In this document: piece after piece, positions 1-5,002 of the stretch
Layout of the letters: each line of letters begins with the position of its first letter
How positions within the stretch are numbered: the first letter of the stretch is position 1
Assembly (NCBI GenBank): GCA_029261905.1
Contig: JAJDAM010000777.1
Coordinates: 1 to 5,533 of the forward strand
Origin: Deltaproteobacteria bacterium
Lineage (GTDB): Bacteria > Myxococcota_A > UBA9160 > SMWR01
Direction of reading: 5' to 3'
DNA length: 5,533 nt
Program-made: the position numbers and the translations under genes
Notes under the pieces: generated by a model
The model's input: only the letters and a program-made list of their open reading frames with translations
What the model was told of the DNA's origin: nothing
Databases searched by the model: none

Positions 1-362
1 GGCGTTCCATCGGGCCGCTCGCTGCGCTCGCACGAAAGCGGCGGCGCGACGGGATTCATCTTCCCACGGACGGGACTCTGATCGAGATACGCCTGGCGTG
101 ACTCGGCGCGCCAAGTCGCGGCACCCGCATCACCATCGTACCAACGCGCGCGCGGCGGTCCGTCGAGCCGAGTACGGATTTGCTGTGCCCAAACAGTCGC
201 CTGTTTCAAGTCGGCCGCATCGAGTTCGTTGGCTGCGAGTGCCAGATGGATCGCACGCAGCTCGTCTGCGAGTTTTCGCGCCTCCAAACGCCACTCCGCG
301 TCCGTTTCGGACCGCGAATCGCCAACCCCGCGATTCGACTTGGGATCCAGATCACCAATCAC
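1..362 (-). CDS. PaaI/hotdog-fold thioesterase-like protein, N-terminal part (3' end outside window)
   Basis: This frame is open from a stop at 369-371 to the left edge, giving 120 visible residues. I start it at the GTG at 360-362 because GGAGG sits 9 bases upstream on the minus strand. Residues about 22-70 look helical and charged. Residues 96-109 (SPVRGKMNPVAPPL), followed by a charged stretch ending PDGT at 120, match what I recall of PaaI-type thioesterases, where this segment leads into the first hotdog strand just before the conserved GPPGCVHGG active-site region. That catalytic region would lie left of position 1 and is not seen. The expected role is hydrolysis of an acyl-CoA or related thioester in the cytoplasm; the substrate is unknown. 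The gene overlaps the upstream small ORF by 11 bases, which suggests translational coupling. The family call is from recalled similarity, not a search. Confidence 0.72.
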   Translation of the reverse strand, partial: MIGDLDPKSNRGVGDSRSETDAEWRLEARKLADELRAIHLALAANELDAADLKQATVWAQQIRTRLDGPPRARWYDGDAGAATWRAESRQAYLDQSPVRGKMNPVAPPLSCERSERPDGT

Positions 363-570
363 GTCGTCTCACCTCCAACGTCTCCTCGGGTTTTGCGAGT
401 CTCCGGACGGACCGCTCGAGCCTATGATAGTTCGCCGCTTCGTCCCACAAGTCCATCTCGACTCGCCCGATCCGTAGCGCCGGATTTTCGACGATCAACG
501 CGGCTTCTCCGATAGACTCGTACTTGTGTACTTCGCTCCGACGGCATGCGAGAGTGATCGCACACCCCAC
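352..570 (-). CDS. Small conserved-looking hypothetical protein, 72 aa
   Basis: I do not recognise this protein. The frame is open from a stop at 616-618 to TGA at 352-354, and the only usual start codon in it is GTG at 568-570, which has no clear ribosome binding site. Composition is protein-like: alternating acidic and basic residues, a central stretch EAALIVENPALRIGRVEMDL (about residues 23-42), WDEAANYH after it, and a basic end RRRDW. Codon third positions are mostly G or C. It has no signal peptide or membrane helix. Its last 11 bases overlap the thioesterase-like gene, whose ribosome binding site lies within it, so the two are probably co-transcribed. Readable codons upstream of the GTG (residues such as HREYELAGNTDYPV) suggest that a longer original gene lost its start, or that a non-standard start is used. 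Confidence 0.5.
   Translation of the reverse strand: MGCAITLACRRSEVHKYESIGEAALIVENPALRIGRVEMDLWDEAANYHRLERSVRRLAKPEETLEVRRRDW
372..376 (-). promoter_or_regulatory. Shine-Dalgarno site of the thioesterase-like gene
   Basis: The minus strand reads GGAGGTGAGACGAC directly before GTG at 362. GGAGG with a 9-base spacer decides the GTG start, since this frame has no ATG before residue 102. Confidence 0.7.
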
Positions 571-656
571 CGGATAGTCAGTATTGCCCGCAAGTTCATA
601 CTCTCTATGAAGCGGTCATCGATCCTGGAGCCCTACCAGAAGGCCGGAATACCACG
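571..656. other. Divergent intergenic region
   Basis: This 86-base gap separates the leftward small ORF and thioesterase unit from the rightward kinase remnant and methyltransferase unit, so promoters for both should lie here or nearby. I see no convincing -35/-10 pair. A 17-codon plus-strand ORF (ATG at 607, TGA at 658-660) overlaps the ATG of the kinase remnant as ATGA. It is too short to call a gene. Confidence 0.35.
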
Positions 657-1114
657 ATGAGCACAGATCATCTGGCGCCATGGCTGAGCGAGGACGCGGC
701 TCATTGGTTTGCGAGAGCCGAAACCTGGATCGCGGAGGCGCACGAGAGTCTCGGAATCGGCCCGCTGGAATCGGTCGAGCGAATCAAGGTGAGGCCGTGG
801 TCGGTCGTGCTCCGGGCGAACTCGCGACGACCGTTCCCGAAAAGGAGCGCGGAATATTCGGGAGATCACTTCGCAACGCCTATCTCGAGCCGTGGACCCG
901 TCTGGCACCGATCCAGTCTCTTCGGTCTGATTTTCGCCGTGCACTTTGGACTGCGCATGTCGTACGCGTCTTGGACTGGGTCCAAATGCTCGATGGAGCG
1001 GACGATGCTTCGTTCGCGCGCTGGCTGCCGCACGTCGGTGAAGAACTATCGCGATGGATCGAGAGGTTTCCACACTTGACCGAGCGCGACACGATGAACG
1101 AAGCTCTCGATTGA
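657..1114 (+). pseudogene. Phosphotransferase (APH/kinase-like) remnant: internal deletion plus frame change
   Basis: Two plus-strand frames carry the two ends of what looks like one protein. From ATG 657 the first frame gives about 55 residues, including APWLSEDAAHWFARAETWI and VRPWSVVLRA (ending near 821), resembling the N-terminal lobe of aminoglycoside-phosphotransferase-family proteins. The second frame, from about 800 to TGA at 1112-1114, carries NAYLEPWTRLAPI, then RALWTAHVVRVLDWVQML and a tail LSRWIERF, resembling the last 75-80 residues of the same family. The middle is absent, including the catalytic HxDxxxxN loop and the metal-binding DFG/D motif. By recalled family size (about 320 residues) roughly 190 residues are missing. 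The product cannot be an active kinase. It lies 36 bases before the methyltransferase on the same strand. An assembly error is possible, but a small sequencing indel alone would not remove the middle. Confidence 0.7.
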
Positions 1115-1149
1115 CAGATCCAATCGGCCCGCTGCCTCGGGCTCGGTCG

Positions 1150-2046
1150 ATGAACACTTCCACGAGTATCACGTCGCGAATCGGCATGACGGTACCCAGA
1201 GACACGATCGATCTCGCTGAAGGCCGGCATCTGTTCGGCAAGGACCCGCTGCGGTACTCACGGGGCCGGCCGGATTATCCCGAGCAGGTATTCGAGATTC
1301 TGGAGCAGCGGTGCGGTCTCGGAACGGAAAGTCGCGTGCTGGAGATCGGATCGGGTAGCGGAAATGCTACGCGGCGTTTGCTCCGCTCCGCTCCCTCCAG
1401 TTTGGTCGCACTCGAACCCGACGAGCGATTCGCGCCTGCGCTTCGTGATCTCGACGCCGCGTCCGGCATCGACATCGAGCTTCGCTTCGAGGTATTCGAA
1501 ACAGCCCGATTGGGTCGCGGCGTGTTCGATCTGGTTTTCGCGGCGACGAGCTTCCACTGGATCCCGCAGCAGCTGGGTCTGTCAAAGGCCGCAGAGTGCC
1601 TCCGGCCGGGTGGATGGCTGGCATTGTTCTGGAACGTGTTTGGCGATCCGGCGCGTGAGGACCCTTTTCACGAAGCCACGAAATCGCTGCTGGCTTCGCT
1701 GGGCCAAAGCCCGTCCCAGGCCGATGCGGCGATTCCGTTTGCGCTCGATCGCCGCGCACGCATCGCCGACCTGCAGAAGCAAGCTGCGTTCTCCGAAATC
1801 TCGACCGATCGTATCGATTGGACGCTCGAGCTCGACCCCGAGGCCGTGCGGTTGCTCTACGGAACGTTCTCGAACATCACCCGGCTCGGCGATGATGAGC
1901 GAGAGGAACTGCTCGATCGTCTGTCCGCCATCGCGCGTTTCGATTTCGGCGGTAGGGTCTATCGAAACATGGTGACACCGATTTACACGGCGCGGCGCAC
2001 GCAGGGGAAGGCGACGACAGTCACGACACGACAGACAGAACCGTAG
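1150..2046 (+). CDS. Class I SAM-dependent methyltransferase
   Basis: The 298-residue protein transfers a methyl group from S-adenosylmethionine; the acceptor is unknown. The Rossmann-type order is clear: a lead-in FGKDPLRYSRGRPDYP (29-44), glycine-rich motif I VLEIGSGSG (63-71), acidic end of strand 2 ALEPD (87-91), motif II FDLVFAATSFHW (126-137) and LRPGGWLALFWN (151-162). A substrate-side C-terminal part ends in FGGRVYRNMVTPIYTARR. This pattern matches a common bacterial family of small soluble methyltransferases. The start is uncertain: ATG 1150 and in-frame ATG 1186 (residue 13) both lack a good ribosome binding site, and homology would be expected only from about residue 28. The frame is also open back to an ATG at 1054 inside the kinase remnant. 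The last 17 residues, after ARR, are Thr/Gln-rich and look like a variable tail. It probably shares a transcript with the remnant upstream. Confidence 0.88.
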   Translation: MNTSTSITSRIGMTVPRDTIDLAEGRHLFGKDPLRYSRGRPDYPEQVFEILEQRCGLGTESRVLEIGSGSGNATRRLLRSAPSSLVALEPDERFAPALRDLDAASGIDIELRFEVFETARLGRGVFDLVFAATSFHWIPQQLGLSKAAECLRPGGWLALFWNVFGDPAREDPFHEATKSLLASLGQSPSQADAAIPFALDRRARIADLQKQAAFSEISTDRIDWTLELDPEAVRLLYGTFSNITRLGDDEREELLDRLSAIARFDFGGRVYRNMVTPIYTARRTQGKATTVTTRQTEP

Positions 2047-2074
2047 CGAGGACCACCTGTTTCATGTGCCTCTC

Positions 2075-2129
2075 GTCCGGCGCGTCCGGCGGACATTTCG
2101 GTGTGCGGATGCCCGGCTCTTACCAGAGC
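2075..2129. terminator. Possible bidirectional terminator hairpins between convergent genes
   Basis: The 98-base gap between two convergent stop codons holds GTCCG...CGGAC (2075-2079 with 2090-2094) and a tight hairpin GCTCT-TACC-AGAGC (2116-2129). An 11-base odd palindrome GCCTGTCAGGC follows at 2135-2145, touching the hydroxylase stop codon. None is followed by a T run, so intrinsic termination is doubtful. The call rests mainly on position. Confidence 0.25.
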
Positions 2130-2144
2130 GAGTTGCCTGTCAGG

Positions 2145-3059
2145 CTAGTGCGGGGTCTCCTTGCCGTCGGAACGCGTCTGCAGGGCCTCTTCGAACGCGT
2201 TTTCCCAGGCCAGGTTGTTTTCACGGCCGTCGCGTACGAAGGGACTCCAGCGGATCGCGCGCATCACGGAGCTTCCGATCCAGGAGCCGGGAGATCGCAT
2301 GGGACGGTCGAAGTGGATCAGCAATACGACGCGTTCTTCATCGGTATCGTTGCGGACTTCGTGTTTCTGGGCGTCGTCGAAGATCAGACTCTCGCCCTCG
2401 CTCCACAATCGGCGCTGGCGATCGACCTCGATCCAGCAGTTCTCTCGATCCTTGGGCACGATCAGGCCCAGGTGCCAGGTGATGATGGCCTTCGTGGGTC
2501 CGCGGTGGCGGGGCAGGTGGCTGCCGGGCGCCAGGATCGACAAGAACGCGCTGGACAGGTTGGGTACGGACTCGAGCAGTTTTGCTGTCTCGGGGCATCG
2601 CGCGCAGCTGCGCTCGAATCGGATCCCGTATCCGTACAAGAAGAAGGTCTTCCAGGTTCCGTCTTCGCTGAGCCGGTCGTGATCGGGCGAAATTTCGTGA
2701 ATCGCCGGAAGCAGATCGCGCGCCTCGAGCACGCCTTCGGCCTCCCGGCGAATCGTCTGCCAGTTGTCCTCGACGGTCTTCATCCACGGGAACTGGTCCC
2801 GCTCGAACCAGGCGGAATCACCCACCAATGAGTTGTCGGCGAGAATCTGGTTGAACCGATTGCGGCTGTTCTTTCCAACGCGCAGGATCGCAGCGCGTGA
2901 GTACTCGTTCATGAGCCGGCCGATGCGGCTCCCCTGATTTGCGGCCGCCTGGGCCCGCTTCTTTCTTCGGATCTTCCGAGCAGCCTTCTTTTGCCGCTCC
3001 TTTTCCGCCCGGGAGCGCCTGGGCAATGTCGGTTCGACACCCGCGTGGGAATCATTCAT
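2145..3059 (-). CDS. Aspartyl/asparaginyl beta-hydroxylase-family 2-oxoglutarate oxygenase
   Basis: The 304-residue protein belongs to the AspH/LpxO-type family, Fe(II)- and 2-oxoglutarate-dependent hydroxylases with a cupin-like fold. The hydroxylase domain covers about residues 90-255. It shows APGSHLPRHRGPT (177-189) with the first iron ligand H185, WHLGLIVP (195-202), LIFDDAQKHEV (225-235) with the second ligand H233, and R243, which matches the C-terminal 2-oxoglutarate arginine at the usual H-x9-R spacing. The arginine expected at position 194 is a threonine. Residues 14-37 form a very basic tail, and there is no transmembrane helix, unlike LpxO, so a cytosolic protein or peptide substrate seems likelier than lipid A; this is inference. 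The start is ATG 3059 because AGGAG lies 7 bases upstream. A longer frame to 3158 has no such support. It lies 197 bases downstream of the transpeptidase gene on the same strand. Confidence 0.88.
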   Translation of the reverse strand: MNDSHAGVEPTLPRRSRAEKERQKKAARKIRRKKRAQAAANQGSRIGRLMNEYSRAAILRVGKNSRNRFNQILADNSLVGDSAWFERDQFPWMKTVEDNWQTIRREAEGVLEARDLLPAIHEISPDHDRLSEDGTWKTFFLYGYGIRFERSCARCPETAKLLESVPNLSSAFLSILAPGSHLPRHRGPTKAIITWHLGLIVPKDRENCWIEVDRQRRLWSEGESLIFDDAQKHEVRNDTDEERVVLLIHFDRPMRSPGSWIGSSVMRAIRWSPFVRDGRENNLAWENAFEEALQTRSDGKETPH

Positions 3060-3066
3060 CCGAACT

Positions 3067-3071
3067 CTCCT
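3067..3071 (-). promoter_or_regulatory. Shine-Dalgarno site of the beta-hydroxylase gene
   Basis: The minus strand reads AGGAG followed by AGTTCGG and ATG at 3059, a 7-base spacer. It decides the start against a codon 33 residues further upstream. Confidence 0.75.
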
Positions 3072-3197
3072 GATCTCTCGTTCCGGTAAAATTGCGGCTG
3101 CATATTCGCGCGTGAATCCAAATTTCGCAAAGCCTCCCGCTGACCACGCCAGCCCCAAAAACCCGGCCGACTCCCATCCAAACAGTTGCCTTCACAC

Positions 3198-3217
3198 GGT
3201 TGCCTGGCACCCGTTGC
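3198..3217. repeat. TTGCCTGGCACC-type dispersed repeat, copy 1 (intergenic)
   Basis: The unit GGTTGCCTGGCACCCGTTGC contains the odd palindrome TGCC-T-GGCA. It lies in the gap between the transpeptidase stop and the hydroxylase start and shares 19 aligned bases with copy 3, apart from one inserted A. A partial unit AGTTGCC sits just before it at 3184-3190. Confidence 0.65.
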
Positions 3218-3256
3218 GGGAACTCCCAAACACGAGACACCCGCATTCCCTTGCCT

Positions 3257-4792
3257 CTACATTTGCTTACCTGGCACCTGGTTGCTGCTGCTGCCGGACT
3301 CAGCATTCGGTTGCCTGGCACCCAGTTGCACCAGGCGCCTCGCCTCGGGATTGGTGAGCTCACTGTCCGGGTGTGTAGCGGCGTTCATGGGCTGAACAGT
3401 GCCGGCTGTCGGAATTCTCACCCATCGTGCTGCGAGATCGGCCGCGCAACCGCTTTTCTCACAAAACACGGTCCGCAACACCTCCGCGGCCACTTGGGAC
3501 GCGTTGCGCCACCATAAATCGCTCTGTACCAGCAGCACGGCCACCGCGATTTTGGGCTCGTCGGCGGGAGCGACACCCATAAACCACTCATAGCGACCTT
3601 TTGGATCGTCTCCTGAAAGGCTCCCAGTCTTGCCGGCAACTTTGACCGGACCAAGCAACGCGCGCCCGTTTCGTCGACGGAATGCTCGACGAGCGGTTCC
3701 TTTGGTCGTCGTGTCAACCAGCATTTCGCGCAGTTCGTCAGCGAGATCCTGGGTCATCACCTGCCGGACCGGACCAGACGCCGGCAAGGGCAGCTGTCGG
3801 CCTGTGTCGTCGAAGACCCCCTCGATCCAGCGCGGCTCTACCAGTTCACCTCGGCTCAGCGTCGCAGCCAACTGCGCCGCGTGCAGGGGAGTAATTCGAC
3901 TTCCGGCGAGCCCACAACCCAATTGGCCTACCGAATACCGATCTTCGCCCGGATCGGCTCGTCCCGCCGAGTGAGCGGGCGCTGGCGCTGACAACCAACC
4001 AAAGCGCAAAATCGCGTCCATCAACGAGCTGCTCCCAACGGCGTGAACCGCGAGCTGGGCGAAGCACTGGTTGTTCGAACTCGCAAGCGCGCCTCGTAGC
4101 GACACTTCGTTCCCTGCCGTGGGTGGGTCGATTCGAGACCGTGTCAGGCGGTAGGGACTCCCGCGAAACCGGCACGGCAGGCGGGCGAGGTCCGGATCCA
4201 GGTCGAGTGCGGCGGCAGCTGTAATGACCTTCACCAGTGATGCTGCCGGATAGGCTCGAGTCGGTGGAAACCGCTCGGTATCGGTCGACGCATACGCAAG
4301 CACACGCCCCGTCCGAGGATCCAGCAGAATTACGTGTCCCAGATCGACGCGAGCCTTCCTCAAGACCTCGAACACATTGCGAGTCAGCTCTGGGTCGAAC
4401 GTGTAATTCACGCGAAGGGTACGAAGATCGGGCGCAGCGCGTCCTTCACCTTCTGCTGTCTCGGCCCCAACGGAAACCAACTCCTGAAAACGGTCAGAAC
4501 CGAGGGGATTGGAAGCAACCGGAAGTTCCAGCACGTCGGTCGTTACAGGGAGACGCTCGAACAGAGAATCCGGCGCGACAGCCGCCGCCTTTGCGGGCTG
4601 TTCAATCTCCTGCGTTTGTACACTCTCGTCAGGCGCACGAGACGCGTAGTTGGCGATCCACACCACCAATACGAGTCCGATGCAGGACGAGACAACCGTC
4701 GCAAGTCCTCGGCGGCTCACCCTTCGGCGGCGCCGTCGTTGCGACTTGCGCCATCGGCTCTCGACGTCGGCGCTTTCAGGTCCCGGATTCAA
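3257..4792 (-). CDS. Membrane-anchored penicillin-binding transpeptidase
   Basis: The 511-residue protein is predicted to cross-link peptidoglycan stem peptides at the outer face of the cytoplasmic membrane. A very basic N-terminus (residues 13-28) precedes one transmembrane helix (about 30-50), giving an N-in topology. A low-complexity linker runs to about residue 125. The transpeptidase domain (about 150-445) has the serine motif SLVK (S185, K188), SSN (238-240) and KTG (388-390), then YEWFMGVAPADEPKIAVAVL, as in the PBP2/FtsI-like class. The class B dimerisation domain and any glycosyltransferase are absent. About 65 residues after the domain look disordered, and the last 25 are encoded by repeat sequence. 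Cys444 and Cys449 could form a disulfide. The start is TTG, supported by GGGAG 8 bases upstream; no ATG was found further upstream. A beta-lactam sensor or D,D-carboxypeptidase role cannot be excluded. Confidence 0.9.
   Translation of the reverse strand: MNPGPESADVESRWRKSQRRRRRRVSRRGLATVVSSCIGLVLVVWIANYASRAPDESVQTQEIEQPAKAAAVAPDSLFERLPVTTDVLELPVASNPLGSDRFQELVSVGAETAEGEGRAAPDLRTLRVNYTFDPELTRNVFEVLRKARVDLGHVILLDPRTGRVLAYASTDTERFPPTRAYPAASLVKVITAAAALDLDPDLARLPCRFRGSPYRLTRSRIDPPTAGNEVSLRGALASSNNQCFAQLAVHAVGSSSLMDAILRFGWLSAPAPAHSAGRADPGEDRYSVGQLGCGLAGSRITPLHAAQLAATLSRGELVEPRWIEGVFDDTGRQLPLPASGPVRQVMTQDLADELREMLVDTTTKGTARRAFRRRNGRALLGPVKVAGKTGSLSGDDPKGRYEWFMGVAPADEPKIAVAVLLVQSDLWWRNASQVAAEVLRTVFCEKSGCAADLAARWVRIPTAGTVQPMNAATHPDSELTNPEARRLVQLGARQPNAESGSSSNQVPGKQM
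3265..3285. repeat. TTGCCTGGCACC-type dispersed repeat, copy 2 (inside transpeptidase 3' end)
   Basis: The copy reads GCTTACCTGGCACCTGGTTGC, sharing the core CCTGGCACC and the terminal GTTGC with copies 1 and 3 but with GCC changed to ACC in the left arm. It encodes residues near the end of the transpeptidase (NQVPGKQ). It is followed by a short TGC triplet run at 3282-3293. Confidence 0.6.
3309..3329. repeat. TTGCCTGGCACC-type dispersed repeat, copy 3 (inside transpeptidase 3' end)
   Basis: The copy reads GGTTGCCTGGCACCCAGTTGC. On the coding strand it encodes QLGARQP near residues 489-495 of the transpeptidase, in a different frame relative to the repeat than copy 2. Core starts of the three copies are at 3203, 3270 and 3314, so spacing is irregular (67 and 44 bases), which rules out a simple tandem or CRISPR arrangement. 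Confidence 0.65.
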
Positions 4793-4800
4793 CCCACAGT

Positions 4801-4806
4801 CTCCCT
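4801..4806 (-). promoter_or_regulatory. Shine-Dalgarno site supporting a TTG start of the transpeptidase
   Basis: The minus strand reads AGGGAG, then ACTGTGGG, then TTG at 4792-4790. The 8-base spacing is near optimal, and it is the reason to accept a TTG start. Confidence 0.6.
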
Positions 4807-4812
4807 GTGTTC

Positions 4813-4884
4813 CTATCCCGATTCTTTCAAACTTCGACTGGGGGGAAACTCTGGGTGACTCGGTTGTTGCCTCGAGTATCTCAT
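4813..4884 (-). CDS. Possible 23-codon leader ORF upstream of the transpeptidase
   Basis: A full AAGGAGG (4893-4887 on the minus strand) is followed only 2 bases later by ATG at 4884. The ORF encodes 23 residues rich in Ser, Pro and Arg and ends in TAG at 4813-4815, 20 bases before the transpeptidase TTG. The strong ribosome site is not explained by any annotated gene. The spacing is shorter than usual, and the peptide has no recognisable features. It could be a leader peptide affecting translation of the next gene, or chance. Confidence 0.25.
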   Translation of the reverse strand: MRYSRQQPSHPEFPPSRSLKESG

Positions 4885-4957
4885 CGCCTCCTTAGGGGTA
4901 GGAAGCGGCGTGGTGTTAGAACCCCGCAACCAGTTGGTTACAGAATCACTCGACCCG

Positions 4958-5002
4958 AGGCAATGCTCGGCGCGAGACTGAACGAAACACATCGCATTGC
5001 CT
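4958..5002. terminator. Perfect 9-bp inverted repeat at the end of the Nfu gene
   Basis: AGGCAATGC (4958-4966) and GCATTGCCT (4994-5002) are exact inverted copies separated by 27 bases. A small nested hairpin, CTCG-GCG-CGAG, lies at 4966-4976. The right arm overlaps the Nfu stop codon, so in the transcript the stem begins at the stop. No U run follows, so it may be a 3'-end stabilising stem or a Rho-dependent end rather than a classic terminator. Confidence 0.4.

Noticed and set aside
98..515. Overlapping plus-strand ORFs at the left end
   Set aside because: They are antisense to the thioesterase-like gene and the small ORF; translations are His/Arg/Ser/Pro-rich with no protein-like pattern.
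607..660. 17-codon plus-strand ORF overlapping the kinase-remnant ATG as ATGA
   Set aside because: Too short to support, no ribosome site, and downstream of it is a pseudogene, so coupling has no evident purpose.
633..1241. 202-codon minus-strand ORF opposite the kinase remnant and methyltransferase start
   Set aside because: Its translation is Arg/Ser-rich with no family resemblance, and it is the complement of plus-strand sequence that does match known families; GC-rich shadow frame.
2064..2831. 255-codon plus-strand ORF opposite the beta-hydroxylase
   Set aside because: The minus strand carries a clear oxygenase with motifs and ribosome site; the plus-strand translation shows no domain and is a long antisense frame typical of GC-rich genes.
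3060..3158. N-terminal extension of the beta-hydroxylase to a start at 3158
   Set aside because: A well-spaced AGGAG precedes the ATG at 3059, and the extra 33 residues have no family resemblance.
3184..3329. Possible CRISPR array from the three repeated units
   Set aside because: Units are only about 20 bases, imperfect, at unequal spacing (67 and 44 bases), two lie inside a coding gene, and no cas genes are present.
4928..4939. Interrupted palindrome AACCA-GT-TGGTT as a possible operator before the transpeptidase
   Set aside because: Arms are only 5 bases, there is no paired promoter I can defend and no regulator gene nearby; chance occurrence is plausible.
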